The notes under the pieces are model-generated. The model saw only the letters and a program-made list of their open reading frames with translations. It was not told the origin of the DNA and made no database searches. The translations under genes were made by a program, and so were the position numbers. A DNA stretch of 64,000 bases from Sphingobacterium sp. ML3W (GTDB lineage Bacteria > Bacteroidota > Bacteroidia > Sphingobacteriales > Sphingobacteriaceae), in NCBI RefSeq assembly GCF_029542085.1, contig NZ_CP107036.1:3100001-3164000 (forward strand), given 5' to 3'. This document shows, in pieces, positions 27,014 through 35,349 of the stretch; position 1 is the stretch's first letter, and each line of letters starts with the position of its first letter.

Positions 27014-28767
27014 CCTGGATTTTGTTTTAGATTATTATTCAAAGTGATTTCATTCAAGGGAATACATTCGAGATAATCCCGATTTTCCTTAAACCCATAA
27101 CCATTGGGCAGCTGTGTCACAAAAGGATCCAAGAGACCATCCGCATCAACTTTATAATTAATTTTAGTACCTGTCCAGTCTGAAGCCGCGAACGGGTAGC
27201 CTTTGGGACGTTTTCCTTTCAGCAGCTTATGTGCGGCCCATCTGCGGATATCGTCATAGCGAAATCCTTCTGCCCCCAGCTCGACAGTACGTTCACGACG
27301 GATTTCTTTTAACTGGTCTGATAAATTATAACCATAATCAGCATACCTGTCGTTATTAGGATCGTTGGTAATAGCAAAATCCGGCATACCTGATCTTTTC
27401 CGGAGCAGATTGATCGATTTGGCATAATCGACTGTTTCGCCAAGTTCAGCCTTTGCTTCGGCATAATTCAATAATGCTTCGGCATAACGGAAGACAATGG
27501 CGCCCGTTTCATCACTTGAACTCCAGGAAACCCCGCCACCCGCCAAAGCCGATTTTGGATCATTTCCCTTCCGAATCTGGAAACCAGTATTATTCAAGGC
27601 CTCACCGGATTTATCCAAAAATGGTTTCTTAAAGGTAGCTTTACCGAAGGTATTGTCCCACATCAGCGCACCCGGTGTCCAGATCGTCTGGGACAGTCTT
27701 GGGTCACAATCTGTCCGAATTTTTTCTAAAAACGCATTACCTTTCACCGTCTTGCCAAGGGTAAAATAATCGTATGGCTGACCATTTCGCCCCAGATAAT
27801 GCTGCACCTGTTCGAAAGTCATGGATATTCCCGCAGTACGGTCAGATACATAGATCTGGAAGGAGTGCGACAGATCGCGGTTGACAGCATAAGCTTTCCA
27901 GAGGATCACCTCTTTATTGGCAAGTTGGTCTTTCAGGGAAAATAATTTACAGTAATCGTTTTCAGGATCATTATTGCTATATAGGGACATGCCATATTTC
28001 GTGTCCATCAACGTTTCGGCAGCCGCAGCAGCTTGACGGAAGTACTTATTGGGATCGACGCCAGCTGTACCAAATGCTGTACCTTTGTGGTATTTCTGCC
28101 AGCTGCCTTCGAATAAGGCGACTCTGGATTTGAAGAGCAGGGCAGCCTGTTTGGAAAGCCGATTGTTTTTACCTTTTACTGTAGCCACTGGCTCCAGATA
28201 TTCTATCGCTTTATCTAGGTGTGCCAAAATCGAATCGACTACCGTTGTACGTGGGTCACGTGCTTTGAATAGTTCCTCAGAGTCCATCTCCAATGGCTCC
28301 GTATACCAGGGAACATCACCGTAGAGCCTGACTTTTTCGAAATAAAACCAAGCTTTAAAGAAGTGCGCCTCGCCTAAAAACTGCTTATATTTTTCAAAAG
28401 GATCTTTGCATTTCGTATAATTCTTAAAAAAGATATTGACACTACGGATATTACCCCAGGTCCAGTTTCCGCCTGATGAAACCGGCGATTCCGTGCCATT
28501 TAAAACTGTACTGGGCGAACTGGATATCTGCACATCGGATCCACGGGAGCCATCCCAACCGATCACACCGAGAAAACTACCTACGGTATTAAAAGCCGGG
28601 AATACCGTATAGAATTGCACCGTATAATTCTCCAGGTCTTTGGCTGTTTTCCAATAGCTTTCGTTTTCAATCTGTGTCAATGGCGGTCTGTCCAAAAACT
28701 CTTCGGAGCAGGAACTGGCCAACAGTACGATAACTGCCGTATATAATAAGGTTATGATTTTTTTCAT
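27004..28767 (-). CDS. SusD/RagB-family lipoprotein (unit 2)
   Basis: 587 residues. Lipobox 'LASSC' puts the lipidated Cys at 20, followed by 'EEFLDRPPLTQ'. The C-terminal SusD motif is 'EIRRERTVELGAEGFRYDDIRRW'. It acts with SusC 2 at the outer membrane as ligand lid. It starts 72 bp after SusC 2 and overlaps the phosphoesterase gene. The length is within the upper range for the family. Confidence 0.94.
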   Translation of the reverse strand: MKKIITLLYTAVIVLLASSCSEEFLDRPPLTQIENESYWKTAKDLENYTVQFYTVFPAFNTVGSFLGVIGWDGSRGSDVQISSSPSTVLNGTESPVSSGGNWTWGNIRSVNIFFKNYTKCKDPFEKYKQFLGEAHFFKAWFYFEKVRLYGDVPWYTEPLEMDSEELFKARDPRTTVVDSILAHLDKAIEYLEPVATVKGKNNRLSKQAALLFKSRVALFEGSWQKYHKGTAFGTAGVDPNKYFRQAAAAAETLMDTKYGMSLYSNNDPENDYCKLFSLKDQLANKEVILWKAYAVNRDLSHSFQIYVSDRTAGISMTFEQVQHYLGRNGQPYDYFTLGKTVKGNAFLEKIRTDCDPRLSQTIWTPGALMWDNTFGKATFKKPFLDKSGEALNNTGFQIRKGNDPKSALAGGGVSWSSSDETGAIVFRYAEALLNYAEAKAELGETVDYAKSINLLRKRSGMPDFAITNDPNNDRYADYGYNLSDQLKEIRRERTVELGAEGFRYDDIRRWAAHKLLKGKRPKGYPFAASDWTGTKINYKVDADGLLDPFVTQLPNGYGFKENRDYLECIPLNEITLNNNLKQNPGWE

Positions 28768-28839
28768 TGGTTATTGATTTCTTGATATAATTTTCTTTCG
28801 CCATCCAAGTAGCTTCCTTTACATTCGAATCAAATGCTG

Positions 28840-31800
28840 TTACAGCGAAATATTTATCCCGAATGCCCAAATTGCCTGCGAAAACATGCCCTTGCCATCT
28901 CCATATTGGCCCAACATTGCTGTTTCGGGGTCAAATCCGCTTGGGAGTTTGGACAAAGTGTAGATATTCTCACCGGAGAAATAAATACGGGCGCGTTTTA
29001 ATCCGATTTTCTGAAGCATTAACGGCGGGATGGTATAGCCAATCTGCAGATTTTTAAGGCGTGCATAGGCACCATTCTGCAGGTAGCGCGTCTGCATTTG
29101 CTTATTCTTGCTATCTTGAGTTGTATTACTGTAAGGCCGCGGAAAATAAGCTTCAGTATTTATACCAAGTCCCGAATACCGGTCGCCTTCGGTATCCCGG
29201 TAGTAATCCATGTGATGAGGGAATAGCGAAGACTGATTCCAGGCCCTAAAACCCCAAAACACATTACCATCCAGCCATAGATCACGTTTTCCCGTACCTT
29301 GAATAAACACCGCGATATCAACATTTTTGTAGTTAGCTGTTAAATTAAGTCCATACTGATAACGACGCGTCGAATTACCAATGATTTTAAGGTCACCGTG
29401 GTCATTGATGGTGTTTTTACCATTATTGATTAGGCCGTCTCCATTGAGATCCCGGTACTCAACGTCCCCCGTCTGCCAGGCCTGGCCGTTGATAAATTTT
29501 TGATAACCTGATGCATTGATCTCGTCGGCACGTTCCTTGGTTTTGATCAATCCGGCAGTTTCATAACCCCATATTTCACCGTCATCTTTGCCGATATAAT
29601 CCGTTGTCAGGATACCTGTAGGGTTGGTATACTTTGTAATTATATTTTTATAATCAAATACATTTGCTGCTACGGAATAGTTAAAATCCGAGCCTATTTT
29701 TCCATTCCAGCGCAAGCTAAAATCCCAACCCATGGTTTTGAGCTCCGAATTATTTTTCCTCGGAATAGTGGCACCCAACACGGCTGGCAATGCCTGTGCC
29801 GGTCCGAGACGATCATAAGTCAGCCGTTGATAATATTCAAATTCGGCCTGCAGCCGGTTTTGGAAAAATCCCATTTCGATGGCGGTATTCATGGAGCGTG
29901 ATGACTCCCAGGTAAGATAGCGGTTTACCAGGTTTGGCGCTGTTGTGTAAGCGGGCCGCATTCCATCAATAAGCCAGCCCAGATTACTTTGCACCCCTAG
30001 TAAGGCCAGATCCTGATAGGAGGCAACGTTTTGATTACCGAGCTTCCCCCAGGAGCCCCTTAGTTTCATAAATGGAATATAATCCAGCAGTGGCTGCCAA
30101 AACAATTCCTTAGAAATCACCCAACCAACAGATACGGAAGGGAAAGCCCCCCAGCGTCTGCCACGGGAAAATTTGGATGTACCATCATAGCGCACATTTG
30201 CCTCAATCAAATATTTGTCCGCATAATTATAATTTAATCGTGCAAAATAGCCTAAAGTTGACCAATGCGTGAGTCCGTCACCGACCTGCATTTCACCAGT
30301 TGCCGTTGTAAAAGATGGGATATCGGGGACAATTATTTCCCGTCGTAAGCCACTCATGGAATCCAGTTTACTGATTTCATTCTGGAAGCCAGCCAGCGCC
30401 GTAAAATGATGATCTGTTCCTAAATCTAAATTATAGGTTGTATAAATATTGAGCGCTTTGTAGGTTGTATTGGATTTTTTCTTTTGAATATACGAAGGCA
30501 CGGTAAGTGCTATTGGCACCAATGTGCCGTCTACTTCATCTTCATAGGCGACCTGATTGACCCCGGCATAGTCAAAAATCTTATAATCTATCGAATAGTC
30601 GGCATTTATTTTCCAGTTTTTAAGCGGACTGATTTCTGTTGCCAGGCGTTGTACCAGCGTATTATTTGTTAATTTCTGACACCCCGCCTGCATCTGTGGT
30701 ACACGTGAAAGCTGCGAGTAATAACCATTTGGCGATTTAAGGAAAACCTCGGGATGCGTTCTCAAAATCTGGTGTATAATCATACCATATTCCCCTTCAC
30801 CATTATATATAGGTCTATCACGCACTGCATTTGTCAGACGCGTATTGGAACTGATCTTCCACCAGTCCGTAATATTGGCGTCGATCTTGCCCTGAAAATT
30901 GTAGCGTTTATATTTATCGTCTACCATTTTCAGCACCCCTTTTTCGGAAGCATGTCCCAGCGACAAAAAGTAGGACATATCTTTTGATCCTCCTTTGACA
31001 GAAAGGTTTTCCTGCATCCGCTGACCATTTCCGTAATGGATATCGATCCAGTCGTTATTGCCATTTGAGAATTGATAGGTAGACCACTTGCGGGGGTTGT
31101 TGGCATCGGGCACAGTTTCGGGCAATGTCGGGTCATCTATATACGCGATGATCCGATCTATTGTGGATTCGGAAAACAACCTAGCAACCCCCTGGTTGTC
31201 ATGCATCTGATTCATGGCCCGTGCGAATGTGTAGGAATCCACCATCTTCGGTTTATCGATAATGGTTGTCGGCCCCCCATTCATTGAAAAATCAACCTGT
31301 GGCTTCTGATTTGCCTTTCCCGATTTGGTTGTAATCAGTAAGACCCCATAAGGTGCACGGGCACCATAGATTGCCGAAGCAGCGGCGTCTTTTAAGATAG
31401 AAACACTTTCGACAGTATTCGGATCAATCGTATTAATATCACCTGCGGTACCATCGATCAGAACATAAGGCTTACCCTGCCCCCTGATCTGCACAGAGGG
31501 AGCCGCACCAGGTTCAAAACCATTGTTTCCGTAAGCTATCGTCAGGCCACTGACTGTTCCATAAAGCGATTGAGAAACATTGTTTACCGGTCTATCCTGT
31601 AGGCGCTTGCCATCGACAACGGCAACAGATCCCGTCAGGTTAACTTTCTTTTGGACACCATACCCGACCACCACCACCTCATCGAGTTCACGTGCCAGGC
31701 CAGTTTCCAAACGTATCACGAGATCCCCTGCGCGCTCATTCGTCACCAAGGTATCCACTGCCTTGAACCCCATAAAATGCACGGATAAGGTGTCCGAAGG

Positions 31801-32304
31801 GAAAATTGAATGGAGCAAAAATCCCCCCTTATCATCACTTTTGGATTTTGTATTGGCACGCTTTAAATTTAAGGTAGCCCCGGAAACGGGCATACCAGAT
31901 GGATCCACGACTTTTCCAGAAATGGATCTTCCCTCTTGTTGTGTCTGCCTCGCCAAAACAAAGCCATTATCAGTCTTTTTTACCTGAATACCATAAGGAG
32001 TCAGTAATCTCCGTAAAACTTGTTCCAAAGATTCATTTTTTGTGTCAAATTTGGCTATACTAATACTTTTTAGGCCTAAGCTCTCTGTGAACGAAATGTC
32101 TGATCCCGACTTCTTCTGAAGGTCTATGATAACGTCGCGCAGTGTGGTCTTTTGATAATTTTGGTTGTATATTTTGCCATTTGCCTGTGCAAATGTACTG
32201 TTCCAGGGGACAGCACTAGAAAATAGCAGCAGCGCCCCCCCGAGGGTTAAAGAAAGGTATTTGTTGCTTCTTTTTTCTTTTATAATTAGTTTTTTGTTAA
32301 TCAT
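28840..32304 (-). CDS. SusC/RagA-family TonB-dependent transporter with STN domain (unit 2)
   Basis: 1154 residues. Signal peptide to about 'STFAQ' (36-40), STN domain at about 45-118, regulatory-like beta domain at about 128-200 ('ISGKVVDPSGMPVSGATL'), TonB-box-like 'DEVVVVGYGVQKK', plug with 'DAAASAIYGARAPYGVLLITTK', then the barrel. The STN domain implies FecR signalling. It belongs to the sigma-FecR-SusC-SusD-phosphoesterase operon. The ligand is unknown; the phosphodiesterase partners hint at a phosphorylated compound. Confidence 0.94.
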   Translation of the reverse strand: MINKKLIIKEKRSNKYLSLTLGGALLLFSSAVPWNSTFAQANGKIYNQNYQKTTLRDVIIDLQKKSGSDISFTESLGLKSISIAKFDTKNESLEQVLRRLLTPYGIQVKKTDNGFVLARQTQQEGRSISGKVVDPSGMPVSGATLNLKRANTKSKSDDKGGFLLHSIFPSDTLSVHFMGFKAVDTLVTNERAGDLVIRLETGLARELDEVVVVGYGVQKKVNLTGSVAVVDGKRLQDRPVNNVSQSLYGTVSGLTIAYGNNGFEPGAAPSVQIRGQGKPYVLIDGTAGDINTIDPNTVESVSILKDAAASAIYGARAPYGVLLITTKSGKANQKPQVDFSMNGGPTTIIDKPKMVDSYTFARAMNQMHDNQGVARLFSESTIDRIIAYIDDPTLPETVPDANNPRKWSTYQFSNGNNDWIDIHYGNGQRMQENLSVKGGSKDMSYFLSLGHASEKGVLKMVDDKYKRYNFQGKIDANITDWWKISSNTRLTNAVRDRPIYNGEGEYGMIIHQILRTHPEVFLKSPNGYYSQLSRVPQMQAGCQKLTNNTLVQRLATEISPLKNWKINADYSIDYKIFDYAGVNQVAYEDEVDGTLVPIALTVPSYIQKKKSNTTYKALNIYTTYNLDLGTDHHFTALAGFQNEISKLDSMSGLRREIIVPDIPSFTTATGEMQVGDGLTHWSTLGYFARLNYNYADKYLIEANVRYDGTSKFSRGRRWGAFPSVSVGWVISKELFWQPLLDYIPFMKLRGSWGKLGNQNVASYQDLALLGVQSNLGWLIDGMRPAYTTAPNLVNRYLTWESSRSMNTAIEMGFFQNRLQAEFEYYQRLTYDRLGPAQALPAVLGATIPRKNNSELKTMGWDFSLRWNGKIGSDFNYSVAANVFDYKNIITKYTNPTGILTTDYIGKDDGEIWGYETAGLIKTKERADEINASGYQKFINGQAWQTGDVEYRDLNGDGLINNGKNTINDHGDLKIIGNSTRRYQYGLNLTANYKNVDIAVFIQGTGKRDLWLDGNVFWGFRAWNQSSLFPHHMDYYRDTEGDRYSGLGINTEAYFPRPYSNTTQDSKNKQMQTRYLQNGAYARLKNLQIGYTIPPLMLQKIGLKRARIYFSGENIYTLSKLPSGFDPETAMLGQYGDGKGMFSQAIWAFGINISL

Positions 32305-32322
32305 TTGTTAATTTTGTATTGA

Positions 32323-32420
32323 TTAAAGGTTTTACATCCATGAAACCGATTATGGAATCGGGTCAGATAGATTCCATAATTTTCTGTAAAGGGTCTTACA
32401 CTATGTGAGCCCTTTTATTT
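32323..32420 (+). ncRNA. Candidate antisense RNA opposite the SusC 2 leader
   Basis: Inferred from a plus-strand TAATTTTG box (32309-32316), a near-consensus TTAG at 32286-32289 with 19-nt spacing, and two plus-strand terminator-like hairpins (32349-32383 and 32388-32424). The RNA would be about 60 or 98 nt. Confidence 0.38.
32349..32383 (+). terminator. Plus-strand stem-loop A in the FecR-SusC spacer (unit 2)
   Basis: Perfect 11-bp arms (32349-32359, 32370-32380) followed by TTTTC on the plus strand. The minus strand has CGGTTTC after the stem, with no real T-tract. Confidence 0.55.
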
Positions 32421-32424
32421 TTAG
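32388..32424 (+). terminator. Plus-strand stem-loop B in the FecR-SusC spacer (unit 2)
   Basis: AAAGGG (32388-32393) pairs with CCCTTT (32410-32415), and inner pairs extend the stem past a one-base bulge. TATTTTTAG follows on the plus strand, running into the FecR stop codon. Confidence 0.5.
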
Positions 32425-33404
32425 TATAAAATGATCTCTTTTCCCTCCTGCTTATTTTTGATACTGATCTTTTTTCCGGTCAATAACTGAATCTCTTCTA
32501 GCGCAGCTTCCATTGTTTTGGATTGCCGGAAGCTGATGTTGTAGCGATCCATTAATAGTTTTTCATCAGCTGTATAGAGTGTGAATCCGTAGAAATTTTT
32601 AAAGTTTTGGTTCAATTCTTCAAAGCTGGCCTGATCTAGCTTAACATGGTCAGACAACCAGGATGATTCCAAAGCATACTCAGCATTGGTCAATTTAAAA
32701 TCACTAGACTTGCGATCATAGACTATATTTTCATCTGGCATCAGTGTGCGCAGATTTTTTAAGTTATCGTCAACTCGAACCTTACCTGTACGCACGGATA
32801 CGGATGTATTATGGATATCAGGATAAGCTTTGACATTAAAACTGGTACCCAGCACCTTAATATGCAATCCACCACCATGGACGATGAATGGTCTGGAAGG
32901 ATCTTTTTTGACATCAAAGAAAGCTTCTCCATACAGATTTACCTCCCGCTTGCGGTTGTAGTCACCAACAGTAAGACTAGAATTCGCATTCAGGATCACT
33001 TTTGTACCGTCGTTTAAGATGACTGTTTTCCGTTCGGCGGTACCGGTGGATATAGTTCCTTTATTAAGATAGGCTGTCTTGATTGGCTTGATAAGATTAT
33101 CGATCTGCGATACCGAAAAGTATTGATGATATAAAACGGTAGAAAGTATCAAGAATAAGATGCTCGCAACAGCTCCATATAAAAAGCGATATCGGTAGCT
33201 CGATCGCTTGACTGTGTATCCTGCCGCAGCATCAATAATCCGGGTCCTGAGATCGCTTCGTTCCGGAACGAAGTTTATATCTGAAGTTTCGGGCTCTTGT
33301 TGGTCCAAGGTTTCGTACCAATATTCCAAGATAAATTTCTCGGCTGCATTGGCTGTACCATCTTGGTACTTCTTGATTAGCTTTTTTAACTGTTTGTGAT
33401 CCAC
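32421..33404 (-). CDS. FecR-family anti-sigma factor (unit 2)
   Basis: 327 residues starting at a GTG codon (33404); no in-frame ATG exists nearby and the protein start matches family pattern. Cytoplasmic part to about 70, membrane segment at about 76-96, FecR domain with 'VILNANSSLTVGDY' and 'GEAFFDVKKDPSRPFIV', C-terminal STN-like DUF4974 domain ('FEELNQNFKNFYGF'). It restrains the sigma factor encoded just upstream and responds to SusC 2. Confidence 0.92.
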   Translation of the reverse strand: MDHKQLKKLIKKYQDGTANAAEKFILEYWYETLDQQEPETSDINFVPERSDLRTRIIDAAAGYTVKRSSYRYRFLYGAVASILFLILSTVLYHQYFSVSQIDNLIKPIKTAYLNKGTISTGTAERKTVILNDGTKVILNANSSLTVGDYNRKREVNLYGEAFFDVKKDPSRPFIVHGGGLHIKVLGTSFNVKAYPDIHNTSVSVRTGKVRVDDNLKNLRTLMPDENIVYDRKSSDFKLTNAEYALESSWLSDHVKLDQASFEELNQNFKNFYGFTLYTADEKLLMDRYNISFRQSKTMEAALEEIQLLTGKKISIKNKQEGKEIILY

Positions 33405-33481
33405 GCGTAATCTTTTCTAGGTTTGCTCTTTCTAGTAAGACAGTTGGTGAGAATCAAAAGTATGTAAGGAATTAAAAAAAA

Positions 33482-34051
33482 TTATTTGATCAGCAAAAAT
33501 GATAATAATGCTGTCAATGAACGGGCAAATTCAGGATGCCGTTCGATCAACATGGCTTTGATGCGACGGTGCATTTCAGCACTGTAACCTTTGACAGTCT
33601 GCTCCGCAAGGCCTAATGCGACAGCAATCTCTTTTAGTGTAAAATCTTCATTTCGTAGCTTAAAAATCTTTTGCATATGATCTGGCAACTCGTTCAAAAT
33701 TTCCGAAAACAAGGTATTCAAATCTTTTTCAATTAATAGGTTTACCAAGGAGAGATCCACAACCTCGAGATGTATTGACAGCCTATCTTTCACATCCTGA
33801 TGAAGTTTTACCTTGACAAAATAGTTCATAATTTTATTCCGGAGGGCTACATGGAGGTAATTATTGACTGAGCCATGCACAACGATGGACTCTCTTTTAA
33901 CCCAGAGATTGACGAAAAGGTCCTGCACAAGATCCTCTGCGTCCTGCAAATTTCCAATTTTTAGGAAAGCGCTTTGCGTTAACTTGTCGGTATGAGTATT
34001 CACCAACATTTCAAAATCAGAAATATCTTTGATTAATAGTGTCGATTTCAT
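33482..34051 (-). CDS. ECF RNA polymerase sigma factor (unit 2)
   Basis: 189 residues from the ATG at 34051; a TTG start at 34108 is possible but adds an unrelated 19-residue segment. Region 2 has 'AEDLVQDLFVNLWVKRE'. Region 4 has 'FTLKEIAVALGLAEQTVKGY'. It is the first gene of unit 2, 77 bp before FecR. It probably directs transcription of the SusCD and phosphoesterase genes. Confidence 0.92.
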   Translation of the reverse strand: MKSTLLIKDISDFEMLVNTHTDKLTQSAFLKIGNLQDAEDLVQDLFVNLWVKRESIVVHGSVNNYLHVALRNKIMNYFVKVKLHQDVKDRLSIHLEVVDLSLVNLLIEKDLNTLFSEILNELPDHMQKIFKLRNEDFTLKEIAVALGLAEQTVKGYSAEMHRRIKAMLIERHPEFARSLTALLSFLLIK

Positions 34052-34251
34052 AATCTTTCTGCTGGCGATATGATTGGTCGTCACAACAAACTTACATGAT
34101 TTTTTCAATTTAAAAATCTAATTATGAAAACAAACGTTTGCGTAAATTTGATATTATCTTTTCAGTGCATTTTGTACTTGCTTTTTCACAGAAGATTAAA
34201 TCTTTCCGCAATTTCGAAGTCGGACAAATTCACTCTTCTACGGTTTTCCTA

Positions 34252-34273
34252 TCTCTTTGCGTGAGCAAAGAGA
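34252..34273. repeat. Perfect stem-loop upstream of ECF sigma 2
   Basis: TCTCTTTGC-GTGA-GCAAAGAGA. No T-tract lies on either side, so it is not a standard terminator. It sits in the 408-bp gene-free stretch 34052-34459, about 200 bp before the ECF start and 190 bp after the small membrane gene. Nothing else stands out in that stretch. Confidence 0.45.
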
Positions 34274-34459
34274 CAAGATCACCGTTCTTTCTCAAATGTT
34301 CGGAAAGTCTGTTATAGTGTGTTGATAGTGCCTATTTTTGAAAAAGTATTTTCAGAATAGACATTGTTATGGTTCAAGACGATATGGACAACCAAATTGT
34401 CATTATAAAGATCCTCTATTTGATAAGAACCGGATATAATACGTTAAATAGCATAACCG

Positions 34460-34744
34460 TTATAAAATAGAATTAATGACCGTATAAATCCCGACAATCA
34501 ATGAAATCAAAAGGAATGCGAGTATAATAAAGCAGCCTATTGTTACAGCTCTATCTTTCCAGCTCGATTTAGCTGCTTCGGCTTCACTAACCTTAATCAT
34601 CGAAGGATCTTCAATCTGTTTTAAAACAATCTCAGAATCTTTAAGCATCCAAGAGACCCCTTCCAATGCAATATTCTGAAATGCCTGTTCTTGTTCCTGA
34701 TGTTCAAAATCCTTGGCAGCACATAGTAACTGATAAGGAAACAA
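34460..34744 (-). CDS. Hypothetical protein with C-terminal membrane anchor
   Basis: 94 residues if the TTG at 34744 is used; the first internal ATG (34648) would leave 62. The N-terminal part is acidic and Gln-rich. One membrane segment lies at about 70-92 ('VTIGCFIILAFLLISLIVGIYTVI'). I do not recognise it. It lies 26 bp after the RbsD-like lipoprotein gene and may be co-transcribed. Confidence 0.5.
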   Translation of the reverse strand: MFPYQLLCAAKDFEHQEQEQAFQNIALEGVSWMLKDSEIVLKQIEDPSMIKVSEAEAAKSSWKDRAVTIGCFIILAFLLISLIVGIYTVINSIL

Positions 34745-34770
34745 TCTAAATTACTTCAAAATTAAACGCA

Positions 34771-35349
34771 TTATTCTGTCGATTTTGTTATCTGCTCACG
34801 TAAAATCTTTTCACGGTTAGCATCCCAGTATTTACAGTCAAGTTCAATAAAGATTGAACTATAGGGAACCAAGGATTCTGTTTTCAACACAACCACTTGA
34901 AAAAGTTCTGCCGCCTGATCCATTTTTCGAAAAACATCTTCATGCATTAAAGACTGCAATTTTACCTGATGAAGTATTGTATCCAAGCTCCTTTTATATT
35001 CCTTTAGCCCCGGAGCAATACTGTCATCCAGATATCCGATCTCTTTATCCGTGTAGAAAATAGGTTTGACATGAGGCTGCTGATTGAGCAGTCCAACCAC
35101 GCCGCCAAGAACTTCCGGCATTGGCTTTTCTGTATCAATAAACAGAATATTATCTCCGGCAGGTGCAGGATAGGCCTTGTCGACAACTAGGATCCAATTG
35201 CGATGACCAAGTAATGGGAGCTTTCGCGAAAGAAGCTCATGCCAACCCGGTTCTATTGTAGGATCAGCTAAATGGCTCGGAGAGGAATTACATCCAATCA
35301 TCACACAAAGAAAAGCCATCAACAATGAATGATATCCCCATTTGCTCAT
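34771..35349 (-). CDS. Lipoprotein resembling RbsD/FucU sugar mutarotases
   Basis: 192 residues from the ATG at 35349. Its first four bases overlap the GH116 stop (ATGA), which decides the start. The lipobox-like 'MIGCN' gives a lipidated Cys near 20. The mature part has 'LPLLGHRNWILVVDKAYPAP', close in pattern to the 'GHGDEI..D..FP' start of FucU/RbsD, and a late 'VVVLKTES...' strand like their end. These enzymes interconvert sugar anomers or ring forms in the cytosol; an envelope-bound version is unusual. Coupling to GH116 suggests it acts on the released sugar. The family call is by eye. Confidence 0.55.
   Translation of the reverse strand: MSKWGYHSLLMAFLCVMIGCNSSPSHLADPTIEPGWHELLSRKLPLLGHRNWILVVDKAYPAPAGDNILFIDTEKPMPEVLGGVVGLLNQQPHVKPIFYTDKEIGYLDDSIAPGLKEYKRSLDTILHQVKLQSLMHEDVFRKMDQAAELFQVVVLKTESLVPYSSIFIELDCKYWDANREKILREQITKSTE

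Noticed and set aside
28667..28870. 67-codon frame across the SusC 2-SusD 2 junction
   Set aside because: It overlaps both genes in another frame and has no recognisable motif.
31580..31987. 135-codon plus-strand frame inside SusC 2
   Set aside because: Ser/Thr/Pro-rich complement of the coding strand; no start context and no family likeness.
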